Below are positions 32,821 through 44,910 of a DNA stretch of 64,000 nucleotides, one piece after another. Origin of the DNA: Rugalucina vietnamica (taxonomy: Eukaryota; Mollusca; Bivalvia; Lucinida; Lucinidae). Where the stretch lies: assembly GCA_964017185.1 (NCBI GenBank), contig OZ024870.1, positions 55,120,312-55,184,311 of the forward strand, in the 5' to 3' direction. Position 1 is the stretch's first letter. The number at the start of each line of letters is the position of its first letter. The position numbers and the translations under genes were made by a program. The notes beneath the pieces are model-generated. The model searched no databases, was not told where the DNA came from, and saw only the letters and a list, made by a program, of their open reading frames with translations.

Positions 32821-34273
32821 AACCAGAGGACCAATGGTCCTGTAAACGCTCACCTGAGATCTGCTGTATATACGAATGTTATAGAAAATAGTCCCAGTAT
32901 AGGGGCAGGTGAAGCCCTTGGGCCATTATTTTTTCAGAATAATCAATATACTGTCCATACAAGTTTTTCACTTCAAATGACATTTTAACAGTTTACCCAT
33001 TCAAATACACAGGCAACCCATGTTGACCTTGCCTTAAAATAGGTCAAGGTCATCACAGGGTCATGATTTATACATACATTGTACGAAATCGGTCCTCCGG
33101 TTCCGGAGAGGAAGATTTTTGAAGGGTTTATACCATATATGGGCATGGCGGCCATCTTGGTCATGTGACCTTGATTATTTATATACACATTGATTCCCCC
33201 ATTCTATAGATGCTTCACGTGAAATTTGGCTTTGATTGGCCAATCGGTTTCAGAGGAGAAGATGTTTGAATATTATGGTAATATACATGTATAATGCCCC
33301 AGGGCTGTGGCAAATCAGCCCCTGGGGTCCATTTTTTCAGAATCATTAATATTCAGTCCTACTGCCCATTTCCTGCAAGACTTTCACTTTAAATGGTGTT
33401 TTAAAAGTTTTCCCCATTCAAATGCATTGGCGACCTATGTTGACCTTGCTGTAAAATAGGTCAAGGTCATCCAAAGGTCATAATTTTTAAACACATTGTA
33501 GTACTTCAGTCCCCGATGGTTCATGTCAAGTTTAGTTGAAATCGGTCCATTGGTTCAGGAGAAGAAGAATTTTAAAGGGTTTTTACCATCTATGGGCATG
33601 GCGGCCATCTTGGTCATGTGACCTTGATTATTTATAAACAAATTGATTCCCCCTTCCCACAGATGCTTCCTATAAAATTTGGCTTTGATTGGTCAAGTGG
33701 TTTCAGAGAAGATCTTTGAATATTTTTGTAATATACATGCATATTGCCCCTATGTGGGGGCAGACCAACCCCTGGGGTCCAAATTTTTTTCAGAATTACC
33801 TACCTTCAGTCCATTTGCCCATTTCCTGCAAGATTTGCCTTTCAAATGACATTTTAACAATTTTCCCCATTCAAATGCATGGGCGACCTATGTTGACCTT
33901 GCCGTAAAACAGGTCAAGGTCATCCAAAGGTTATAATTTATAAACACATTGTAGTACTCTAGTCCCCTATGCTTCGCTTCATGCCAACTTTCGTTGAAAT
34001 CGGTCCAGCGGTTCCGGAGAAGAATTTTGAAGGGTTTTCACCATATATGGGCATGGCGGCCATCTTGGTCATGTGACCTGGATTATTTATAAACACATTG
34101 GTTCCTCCTTCCTATAGATGCTTCATATAAAATTTGGCTTTGATTGGCCAAGTGGTTTCAGAGAAGAAGATCTTTGAAAATGGTGAACGACGGACGGACG
34201 CCGGACGGACGCCGGATCATGGCCATCCTATAAGCTCACCTTGTGAGCCTAACGGCTCAGGTGAGCTAAAAAA
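32821..34273 (+). repeat. Family E tandem array, ~450-bp units (copy 2, complete-looking)
   Basis: About three units of the same family as 1-1896, with GGCGGCCATCTTGGTCATGT near 33144, 33597 and 34053. The left boundary has GCTCACCTGAG near 32848; the right end is the same hairpin GCTCACC...GGTGAGC followed by an A-tract. The paired GCTCACCTGAG/CTCAGGTGAGC ends suggest terminal inverted or hairpin ends of one transposable unit. Confidence 0.85.
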
Positions 34274-34696
34274 AAAAAAAAATGTGTAACAAGCCATTAC
34301 GTTTCTTTAAAATGTATAATTGAATTGAATTCTTTGTTTTAAGATATTCTAGCCATTCTTAATGATTAGCTTAATAACAAGAACTTGCATGGTCCTCTGA
34401 GATCTGATGGGGCCTTGGATTAAATCCTGGATTGGTAAACGCCAGTTGTCCACATGGTCTCTTGTCTTAAAATCTAATAAAAGCTCAGAGATTTTCTAAT
34501 GATCCCCTTTGCAAAAGCTGATTGCCTCATTTTCTTGGCAAAACAGAAATGACAAGAACCCTCTGAAGAACCAAGAACTGCCTGCAACTAATGGCTGCAG
34601 CTGTTTCTAGGAAATATCAAGTTTCAGCTTTTATAATGAGTTCAATTTCGACTAATTATTCCATTTTGGAAGAACCCTCAGGCCCAGTTCAGACAT

Positions 34697-34931
34697 GAGC
34701 CGCGACGCGAGAAAACCGGTCTTCGGGGTTTCCGACCAGGTCTGACACAAACCGACCTGTACAGTCACAGGAGCAGGCTAGAAGCTTCAAATTTCGGATT
34801 TAAGAAGAAGAGAATTTGTACTATCCGTGTAGCGAAAACAAAGGCGCTGATCAGCTTCGCGGTCACCGCGAAGCTGATCTGCGCCTTTGTTTTCGCATAG
34901 GCAAAAATCCGGTTTTCTCACGATGCGGCTC
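34697..34931 (-). mobile_element. Family A MITE
   Basis: Full copy almost identical in type to 13637-13871 (GAGCCGCGACGCGAGAAAAC end), suggesting both come from one recently active subtype. Confidence 0.92.
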
Positions 34932-37257
34932 ACTTAATGATTTAAAACAAATCTGTCCACTTCTCAGAATGAATAAGGTGGGACACAGAAAAAAAAATCA
35001 TTCAAGTACTAAGCATTACCGTGATTCTACATGTAGTTTTGTTAGTTTGTGTGCTGCATGTTGCTTAATGTCCCTCAGTCCCTAACAGTCATGTTGGGAC
35101 GGAGCCAATGTTTCCTCGGGGTACATCCAATGGGGAACATTTAATGTGTCTGCATGGTGACATCTCAGACTTCAGAGAGGCTAACCCTCGACAGCGCAGG
35201 TTCCAGTAACCATTAGCTCTCCCCCAAAGTTTTGAGCAATATGGGATAATATAACAACCACCAGGAAGCAGACTACACCATTGGTGAAATGAAGCAAGTA
35301 ATATGATAATCTGCATACTCAGTTTTTAACCCAATCACTGTCTCATGGCCTATGAATTGTAGTTGGTTGGGTCTGATATGATACTGTGGTTTAGCTGTTT
35401 ACTGATGATATTGAATAATCAAGGTATAAACAAGTGACCAGCATCATGAGTATTGCTTTGATCTATAGACTTTACTTTTTCCTGAAAAATATACTTTTTA
35501 ACATACATCAAAAGATATTAGGAAGAAATGAAGTCTGACAAGGCATTTCCTAGGCAGATCATCTGTTTTTATTTCAGATGGTTCCAAAGGGATTATAGGA
35601 TGGTGTATAGAAAAAAGTGAGAGATAAATCAAGGTTAAGCACCAATTATGAAACCCTAATGAAAATTTCCTTCATGCACGAAATACTTGCTTCTTTCATA
35701 TCATAATCCAAGAAGAAAGATGAATGTATTTAGCGCATATTTAGGTCTTTTACTAGTACTTTGAGGAATCTGACAGGAATCTCAAACAGTTTAAGACTTC
35801 AATTTATGTTGAATTTTGGGATTAACCTCGTTAATTATGGTTAAATAGGGTCTTAATAATTATAGTCAAAGTATATTCAAAGAATGACTTTCAAAGCTTT
35901 ACTAACAGTGCCATCATTTTCCTGCCATTTGGATGTTACTGGGCTAGGATATGTGGAGCATACAAAATTCCAAGCATGATCTGCAATTGGATATTCATGT
36001 GACAAGAAAATCGAGTTGCAGCCTGAAAATGCTTGATGATATACAAGTTACTGTAATTACAGTAGTCTGACACCTGAGGCACATTATTATTTAGGGGCTA
36101 CATACTGTCAGTTCACCTAGCCACATTCCTGGAGGGGGTACTCCCATATTAAAGCAGTACGGGTATGTGCCGCAGTAAAGCTCCCCTTTTTTTACTTTTT
36201 TAGCTCTGAATGCACCTACTTTTTCAGTTCGATTAGCTCTAAAAGCACCCATTTTTTCTGAATGCACCCATTTTTCCCAGTTTGATCAGCTGTACAACTA
36301 AGTGTATTACCGTTCTTTCGGCTCTGAAAGCGCCCACTTTTTCAGTTTGATCAGCTCCGTAAGCCCCCTTCTTTTTAACATAGGGCGGCACATACATACC
36401 AATTATATATGTGAGTAACCCCACTCCCCCACCCCACCCCCGATTTCTCAGCATTCTTCATTAAGCAGGTTACCAGTACTTATTACACACTTATTTCACC
36501 AGCAACTGACAACTGTCCTTCTTGAATCAGTGTAAAGGAGGAATAAATTCCATGGCCTATAATCTCTATGAAATGATGTGTTCCACTCAAAGATTGAGTC
36601 CACCTACTCTTGATTACAAGGCCAATGGCCACCGGGCAACTTCCTGTTTAAATTTGGGTTCTGGAAAACTATATTGGACAAATACCAATCTGAGCCTGAT
36701 GATAGATTGATTGGTAGTAGCAGACCAATCAGATGATTGATTTGATGAGTTATACATCAAGTATCAATTGGTCAGGTAGCACCATGACCCAGGGTCAGAG
36801 CCTGGTCCTGTAATTATGTTTACCTGATACTAATTGCAACAGTAACAGAAACAGGTGTATCAAAATTGCAGATAGAAATTACACTAAATGGTGTACATTT
36901 CAGGCCATCAAAAATGTTGTCAAAATCTCCCTAAAAATAGGAGAAATTGACATCAAAAGGAGTATTTGTGACCACAGGAAGCAGACACAGTGGTAAACCT
37001 TCCAGAAACTGATCAGAGTGCTTCCCTAAGGGCCCGCAGGAGCTGTCTAATCTGGTTATACTGTGTCTACCAAGCCCAATGTTTTTTTCTGGAAAATTTA
37101 GGAAAATATTGTATCAACATAAATTCTTTCCAGGTACTCATATTAAGCCAATTAGCAGGTAAAAATGAGAAAATTCCTGCAGGAATATCTGTAGATATTT
37201 TTGTTAGATCATGTTTGATATTTTATAAATTATGCTTGATTTGCAATGCTAACATAT
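34932..37257. other. Upstream region, mostly featureless
   Basis: Apart from the small tandem repeat at 36180-36390, I see no exon or named repeat. It may belong to a very long first DDR intron. Confidence 0.5.
36180..36390 (+). repeat. Short tandem repeat, ~45-60 bp units
   Basis: AGCTCTGAATGCACC..., AGCTCTAAAAGCACCC... and CTCTGAAAGCGCCCACTTTT with TTCAGTTTGATCAGCT recur three to four times. Confidence 0.6.
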
Positions 37258-37468
37258 GAGCCGCCTCGTGAGAAAACCAAAATTTGCATAGGCAAAAACA
37301 AAGACGCAGATCAGCGCCTTTGTTTTCGCTACTTGGATAGTACAATTCGTCTTCTACGTACTTAAATATGAAATTTCAAGCTTCTAGCTCTTTTCTGTGA
37401 CTGTACAGCCCGTGTTTGTGTCGGACCTGTTCAGAAACCACATTGTTGGTGTTCCCATGAGGCGGCTC
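37258..37468 (+). mobile_element. Family A MITE lacking most of the central palindrome
   Basis: GAGCCGCCTCGTGAGAAAAC to GGCGGCTC. The core is reduced to CGCAGATCAGCGCCTTTG, consistent with excision of the hairpin. Confidence 0.88.
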
Positions 37469-38287
37469 AAATTATGCTTGATTTGAAATGCTAACATTGG
37501 CTACAGATGCTCTCACAGTCTGAATGTGATTTTATCCTGTGTAATTGTTTATGAATTTTGCAGGTAAGCAGTAAAAATAAAATGAAGAAACCTGGAAAAA
37601 ACATGTGGAAAAATAATAATAACCAGTACCAGGTTGATATAAAAAGTAAGGATAGAAAGGTTGATATAAAACTGATTGTGGGAAGCCAGAAATTACTTTA
37701 AGGCTAGAGAAACTCTTGTTATTTTCAGAACAAAACACAGCATGATTAAACATCACCCTAAAATTTGTAGAAGGAAATTTTTAAAAAATAACTTAGTGTA
37801 AAAATACAACTGAAAATATCAGTAACCATTAAAAAATTTCAACTTGGTATTGGTAAGTATGACTCCCTCACAGAGCATCGGGCCATTAATCAAAAGGGTC
37901 TGGGTTACACACATTGGTACCTGCAGGTTGTGTCCTTACTTAGTACATTGTACTGGTTAGTACCTATGAAGCAGCTACTAGAGGCTCTTTCATTACAAGA
38001 ATATTATGACTGGACTCTATGATACTTTTAAATATTACAAAACTTGCAGACCTTAACAAATTGCAGCATATAAATCAATCGGTCATAAAACAGAATCTTT
38101 ATGGGAATCTTAAATCATTTATGTCATTATTATAAGCTACACTGCTCATTAAATCCACAATTAAATTTATCTGAATGAAACTGGAGATTTAAATTACAGT
38201 AATTTTCAATTTAACATAAGATAAGCATGAAGATGATGAATTTATAGTCATACAATCAGTCTAAGCTTACAGAAAAAGAAAACATAT

Positions 38288-38520
38288 GAGCCACCTCGTG
38301 TGAAAACCAACAATGTGGTTTCAAAACAGGTCTGACACAAATCAGGCTGTACAGTCACAGAAGATGGCTAGAAGCTTGAAATTTCGGATTTAAGTAGAAG
38401 AGGAATTGTACTATCCGAGTAGCGAAAACAAAGGCGTGATCAGCTTCGCGTTTACCGCGAAGCTGATCTGCGTCTTTGTTTTCGCCTATGCAGGTTGTTG
38501 GTTTTCCCATGTGGTGGCTC
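38288..38520 (-). mobile_element. Family A MITE
   Basis: GAGCCACCTCGTGTGAAAAC to GGTGGCTC; core CAGCTTCGCGTTTACCGCGA. Confidence 0.9.
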
Positions 38521-38629
38521 ATTGTATTATCATGATGTCCACACCCACAGTTTAAGGATGGCAGGTATATGTGATCATAATGCAGGCCTATTCCTCATCA
38601 GGGTTGGTGCTTATGGGGTCCATAATGTT

Positions 38630-40750
38630 GCTCAATACTTTTGGTACTACAGGTGATGATTATGAATTGCAGGTGATGAATAGGTGTTGTATCTAATGAA
38701 AAGGCGCTGCAAGTAATGAAAAAATACTGTACATGTAAGTGATGAACAGCAAATCCAAGATTTCTTGAAGGAGGCTTCAAATCCATCAAGAGGGGATTCG
38801 TTTTCAACATTTTACCCAAATTTTTCATAAATTTCCCCATGGAATTGAAATAATTCAGTCCTAGAGGGGGGTTCAAGCAAACCAGCCAAACGCTCTTTAA
38901 ATCTGCCACTGCACAGTTAATGAATAGATACAGCAGGTGAAAAATGTACTAGAGGTGACAGATAGGTGCTGCAGGTGATGAAAAGGTGAATAAAATAGGT
39001 GCTGCAGGTGATGAATAGGTGCTGCAGGTGACAGATACGTGCTGCAGGTGATGAATAGGTGCTGCAGGTGATGAAAAGATGCTGCAGGTCATGAATAAGT
39101 GTTGCAGGTGACGAATAGGTGCTGCAGGTGATGAATAGGTGCTGCAGTTGATTAATATGTGCTAGGTGCTGCAGGTGATAAACAGGTGCTGCATGTAATG
39201 AATAGGTGCTGCAGTTGATGAATAGGTGCTGCAGGTGACAAATAGGTGCTGCAGGTGATGAATAGGTGCTGTAGTTGATGAATAGGTGTTGCAGGTGACA
39301 AATAGGTGCTGCAGGTGATGAATAGGTGCTGCAGGTAATGAATAGGTGCTGCAGGTGATGAATAGGTGCTGCAGGTGATGAATATGTGTTGCAGGTGATG
39401 AATAGATGCTGCAGGTCATGAATAGGTTGTGCAGGTGATGAACAGGTGCTGCAGGTGATGAATAGGTGCTGCAGGTGATGAATAGGTGCTGCAGGTGATG
39501 AAGAGGTGCTGCATGTTATGAATAGGTGCTGCAGGTGATGACTAGGTGCTGCAGTTGATGACTAGGTGCTGCAGTTGATGAATAGGTGCTGCAGGTGACA
39601 TATACGTGTTGTAGGTGATGAATAGATGCTGCAGGTGATGAATAGATGATAAATAGGTGTTGCAGGTGATGAAGGGGTGCTGCAGGTGATTAATAGGTGC
39701 TGCAGGTGATGAATAGATGCTGCAGGTGATGAATAGATGATAAATAGGTGTTGCAGGTGATGAAGGGGTGCTGCAGGTGATTAATAGGTGCTGCAGGTGA
39801 TGAATATGTGCTACAGGTGATGAATAGATGATAAATAATTGTTGCAGGTGATGAATGGGTGCTGCAGGTGATTAATAGATGATAAATAGGTGTTGCAGGT
39901 GATGAATGGGTGCTGCAGGTGATTAACAGATGATAAATAGGTGTTGCAGGTGATGAATGGGTGCTGCAGGTGATTAATAGGTGTTGCAGGTGATGAATAG
40001 GTGCTGCAGGTGATGAATGTGTGCTGCAGGTGATGAATAGGTGCTGCAGCTGATGAATGTGTGCTGCAGATGATCAATGGGTGCTGCAGATGATGAATTT
40101 GTGCTGCAGGTGATGAATATGTGCTGCAGGTGATGAATATGTGCTGCAGGTGATGAATATGTGCTGCAGATGATGAATAGGTGTTGCAAGTGATGAGAAG
40201 GTGCTGCATGTGATGAATAGGTGCTGCAGGTGATGAATAGGTGCTGCAGGTGATGAATATGTGCTGCAGGTGATGAAGATGTGCTGCAGATGATGAGTAG
40301 GTGCTGCAGATGATGAATAGGTGCTGCAGATGATGAATAGGTGCTGCAGGTGATGAATAGGTGCTGCAGGTGATAAATAGGCATTGCAGGTGATAAATAG
40401 GCACTGCAGGTGATGAATAGGTGTTGCAGGTGATGAAAAGGTGCTGCAGGTGATGAATATGAGCTGCAGATGATGAATATGTGCTGCAGGTGATTAATAT
40501 GTGCTGCAGATGATGAATATGTGCTGCAGGTGATGAACAGGTGCTGCAAATTATGAATAGGTGCTGCAGGTGATGAATATGTGCTGCAGATGATGAATAT
40601 GTGCTGCAGATGATGAACAGGTGCTGCAGGTGATAAATAGGCACTGCAGATGATGAATAGAAGCTGCAGGTGATGAATGCGCGCTACGGTCATAAATAGG
40701 AGCAGCTGGTAATGAATGAATAGACATGTGATGAGATGCTGCAAGTCATT
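38630..40750 (+). repeat. 20-bp minisatellite, roughly 90 copies
   Basis: Consensus GTGCTGCAGGTGATGAATAG. Degenerate from ~38630, dense from ~38921 to ~40690. Common variants are GATGAATAT, AGATGATGAA and CAGGTGACAAATAGG. Around 39640-39970 a higher-order unit of roughly 90 bp containing ATAGATGATAAATAGGTGTT appears. The unit length is not a multiple of 3, so long frames (e.g. 39811-40644 and 39974-40771, minus) read repeats of HHLQHLFITCSTYSSPA; these are not proteins. Confidence 0.95.
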
Positions 40751-40846
40751 TATGATGGTTCCGTATGACAAAAAAGCATCACATGATATGCTGCCACAAG
40801 ATTACAGGTTCGTGCCTATGTCAATAGCAGTGAAAAATAATCTGTA

Positions 40847-41047
40847 GGTGCGTCATGAGAAAACCGGATTTTTGCCTTTGGGAAAACAAAGGCGCAGATC
40901 AGTGCCTTTGTTTTCGGATAGTATAATTCCTCTTCTAATTATTGCCAAAATTTCAAGCCTCTAGCTTGCTTCTGTGCCTGTACAGGCTGATTTGTGTCGC
41001 ACCTCGTCGAAAACCCTAAAGACCGATTTTCTCATGTGGGGCCCACC
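40847..41047 (+). mobile_element. Family A MITE lacking the central palindrome
   Basis: GTGCGTCATGAGAAAACCGG to CTCATGTGGGGCCCACC; core reduced to GCAGATCAGTGCCTTTG. Ends approximate. Confidence 0.8.
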
Positions 41048-41442
41048 TGTAGGTGCAGCATAGTATGCTGTTATTCAATGTTTCAGTTTAAATGAAGTTT
41101 CAGTTTAAATGAAGCCATGAATGACAAAGTAAATATTTCTAGGAAAATTGTTTAAACATTTACATTTAGTGACAATTAGCTTTTTCAATTTTATCTTCTT
41201 GTCATGTCAAAATCAATATCTGAAGAATCAAAGTTAGCTTCATAATTAACCTTTAAAAATGGTTTTTATACCATATCTATATTTTAAAAATTTGCCACAC
41301 CAGGGAAAAATTACAGCTACAGACTGTCTTGTTGAAAAACCCTAAGAGTCTTGTTGAAAAACCCTAAGAGCATAATAATTATAATAATTCTAATGATGTG
41401 GCTTATTTACAGTGAATGGTGTGTCCATTTAATATTATACAA

Positions 41443-41631
41443 TTAATGACTTTTGAGGCATTGGATATGATGTGATATCGACCTGAGAATACCAATATTG
41501 ACCGAGGCGAACATTGGATATGATGTGATATCGACCTGAGAATACCAATATTGACCGAGGCGAAGCCGAGGTCAATATTGGTATTCTCGGGGTCGATATC
41601 ACATCATATCCAATGCCTCAAAAGTCATTAA
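41443..41631. mobile_element. Inverted-repeat element with 53-bp internal duplication
   Basis: TTAATGACTTTTGAGGCATT...GATATCGACC pairs with its inverse at the right end. A 53-bp segment starting CATTGGATATGATGTGATAT is repeated at 41459 and 41512, so one arm is doubled. Confidence 0.7.
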
Positions 41632-42225
41632 CTGTTTTATTATATAATTTTTGACAAAATGTCAAGCAATGAAAAGAAATCAACTGAGACAGATATAGAA
41701 TAAACATTTAACATTTAATTCAATACTAATGATAACGAATTTGCCTTAATTCTACAAATGATACACAATATAAGCGGAACCAGAACGTCAGCTCTAAATT
41801 TAGTAACTAATATAGACCTTCCAGCACACGCTAGCCAGTTAATATGACAATTTGAAGACTTGCCATGTGGGAGCTTTGGGCCAATGAAAAGCGAGATTTT
41901 CAGTAGCTTATATAATAAATAAAGTTATTATAACATGCCTCGATATAGTGCAGTTTTCAACATAATTTACATGGCCATGTCTTGGCTCCCAACATGATTA
42001 TTTTGCTATAATCTATCGTAAATAACCTCATTATAACACAGTTTCACTTTTAACACTGTCTTTTCCGTGGACCACAAAGATAGCGTTATAATGAGGTTGA
42101 CCTGTACATATGATATTAGTTCAGTGATTTGTCTTAATTCATGTAAATGAATAATAGCTTGATTGCCAAGCTTACTTCAAAGATGTTTTTTACCAAAGAA
42201 TTGCAATTATGCATGTACTGCATTT

Positions 42226-42502
42226 CATCATGAAAACATGTCAGTGTAATGTATACTCCCTTGAACCCCACTGTTATAAAGCAAAACTGGGGTATGCAGG
42301 GTATACCTATTTTTCTTATTTTTGCTTCAAAACATAATAATGGTTGTGGGTACTCGTTAAAACCGCCTCCACTAACGTGTACCCCGATCTATGTTTTGAG
42401 CAAAAATAAGAAAAATATCGAAAATTTTCTGATGGTATTTTTTATTTTAATTTTTAACGCTAAAAAAATCTCTGTATATTGCATGGGCAAGTTTTCCTAA
42501 TG
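42226..42502 (+). mobile_element. Family B MITE
   Basis: CATCATGAAAACATGTCAGT to GGCAAGTTTTCCTAATG; core reduced (GTTAAAACCGCCTCCACTAA). Confidence 0.87.
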
Positions 42503-43105
42503 TGAGGCACAAACATCTTTACACATTTTTCATAAAATCTGCTTCCAAATCTAGTAATTAAACAAAAGCAGCTACATACACTAAGAAAACACACAAGAAT
42601 CTTTGATGTAGAATGTTTAGAAAACATTGGATTAGTTGTTAACAGTTTTCCTATCAACTTTGATTGAATACCTAGAAAATATGCAAAGAAAAAACATTAT
42701 ATTCCTGGAACAGGCTGCATTCCAAGGGGGCAAATACGAAAATCTTTGTTTTATAGCTTTTCCAGCAATTGTATTTAGTTAGAAAGGTAATTCTTCTTCA
42801 AAATACACTATAAATACCTGTAGTAACCTTCTTTTGTTTCAAAATCAATTATAATCAATCAGTGAATTCTTTCAAAACAATTTAAAAAATCAAGCCAAAT
42901 TTACAAACAGAAAGGTGCATGATGACAGAGACTGTTTTGTAACAATATGTTTCACACTCAGTCTCTGGATGCTGGTGTTTTCATTATTATAATGCTGAGA
43001 ACTCACACACTGAAATAAAAACAGAAAATACAGAAATAGACTCCCAAGAGTGTAAATTGCAATTTGCAGAAAAGTTCAAATATATGTGCACGAAAAATGC
43101 AAGTC

Positions 43106-44055
43106 TATGGAACGCCGGTCCGCCATGCTAATTGTAAAATGCTAAATGCTAATTGTTAATTGTTAATTTTATGGTACTACTGCACTCGGGGGTGGTTGGA
43201 AAGTTATAATTAGTAACATAATAGATAAATAGTACTTGCTAAATGATAATTGGTAAATTAAAATTTGAAAAAAAAAAATGTAGATGCAAAAACTTGATTA
43301 CAGATTGCTAAATGTCCCGTCATGCAAATTGTTAAATGCTAAATGTCTATTGTTCATTGATAATTGCATTTTTCTCCAGTCCGTCATGCTAATTGTAAAA
43401 TGTTAAATGTTAATTGTTTATTGCATTTTTCACTGTCAATCAAATTGTAAATGTTAAATGTCAATTGTTAGTTGTATTTTTCGCCAGTCTGTCGTGCTAA
43501 TTGTAAAATGTTAAATGTAAAATGTTAAATTTTAATTATTATTGCATTTTTGGCCGGTCTGTCATGCTAATTGTAAAATGTTAAAAGTAAAGTATTAAAT
43601 GTTAATTGTTATTAGCCAAATGCATTTACGAATTATTGAATGACAATCTGAACTGAAATTATCATTTATATTAACATTTAACAATTAGTATGACGGACCG
43701 GCTTAAAATGCAATTAACATTTCACACTTAGCACGACGGATCGGCAAAAATTGCAATTAACAATTAACAAATAGCTTTTACAAAATAAAAAAAAAAAATA
43801 CATTTTGCATTTAACATTTTACAATTAGCATGACGGACCAGCGAAAAATGCAATTAACAATTAATATTTAACACTTTACTTTAACATTTTACAATTAGCA
43901 TGACGGACCGGCGAAAAATGCAATAAACAATTAACATTCAACATTTTACATTTAACATTTTACAATTAGCATGATGGACCGGCGAAAAATGCAATTAACA
44001 ATTAACAATTGACTTTTAACATTTTACAATTTGCATGACGGACCGGCGTTCCATA
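43106..44055. mobile_element. 950-bp fold-back element, 6-bp TSD CAAGTC
   Basis: TIR TATGGAACGCCGGTCCGCCA (left) and its near-exact inverse (right); CAAGTC at 43100-43105 and 44056-44061. Both arms are arrays of ~60-70-bp units with GTCATGCTAATTGTAAAATG + TTAAATG...; arm orientation reverses near 43640. AT-rich, no coding. Confidence 0.85.
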
Positions 44056-44102
44056 CAAGTCAACCTCTCAAAAACAATTTCTCTAAAATGCATTTAACAT
44101 AT

Positions 44103-44351
44103 GAGCCACATCATGAGAAAACTGTTTTTTTTTTTTTTTTTTGCATATGCGAAAAACAAAGATGCAGATCAGGTGTGCAGTAACTGCACAGCTGATCAGC
44201 GCCTTTGTTTTCGCTACACAGATGGTACAATCCCTCTTCTTCATAAATCCAAAATTTCAATGTTCTATAGCCGTCTTCTATAGCTGCAAAGGCCGGTTTG
44301 TGTCAGACCTGGTCAAAAATCCCAAAGATCTGTTTTCTCGCATAGCGGCTC
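44103..44351 (+). mobile_element. Family A MITE with T-tract expansion
   Basis: GAGCCACATCATGAGAAAAC to GCGGCTC, with an 18-bp T run inserted in the left arm. Confidence 0.87.
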
Positions 44352-44675
44352 ATGACTTATCCATGCCAGCATTCAGTTTGCAGAAAACAATGGTCTAATA
44401 TTAATGTTTAATCTGGGCACAAGGCTGAGTCAGGTTGGCACATGCAGCTCATGGAATTAATAAAAGAGTCTATTTAAGCAGCATTATGTGTGACTCAGTT
44501 GACTCAGTTGGCTCATAATGCTCAGTAATGATGTAGAAATAAAATTGCAATTTCATGTCTCAGTAACTGCACTAAATGACTCTGTCATTCTAGCTATAAT
44601 ACCATTGGTAACTCTCAGGATAGAAGCTGCACAGAAGCTTTTAAGGCTACACTTTGTTTCCTATTTGTTTCATAT

Positions 44676-44910
44676 GAGCCACGCCATGAAAAAAACGGCA
44701 TTTTCCCCTATGCGAAAACAAAGGCGCAGATCAGCTTCGCAGTAACTGCGAAGCTGATCAGCGCCTTTGTTTTCGCTACACGGATAGTACAATTCCTCTA
44801 CATTCGAATTCCAAAATTTCCAGTCTCTAGCCATCTTCTGTGCTTGTACAGCTCGGTTTGTGTTGAACCTGTTCAGAAACCACATTGTTGGTTTTCTCAT
44901 GATGCGGCTC
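44676..44910 (+). mobile_element. Family A MITE, TSD ATAT
   Basis: TSD ATAT at 44672-44675 and 44911-44914; intact palindrome CAGATCAGCTTCGCAGTAAC/GTTACTGCGAAGCTG on the two strands. Confidence 0.92.

Noticed and set aside
38921..40690. CRISPR-like regular repeats
   Set aside because: Units are contiguous with no unique spacers, diverge by point mutation, and the window is eukaryotic.
39811..40771. Long minus-strand open frames (up to 277 codons) reading HHLQHLFITCSTYSS repeats
   Set aside because: They are the 20-bp minisatellite read in frames without stops; overlapping frames are equally open and composition follows the repeat unit.
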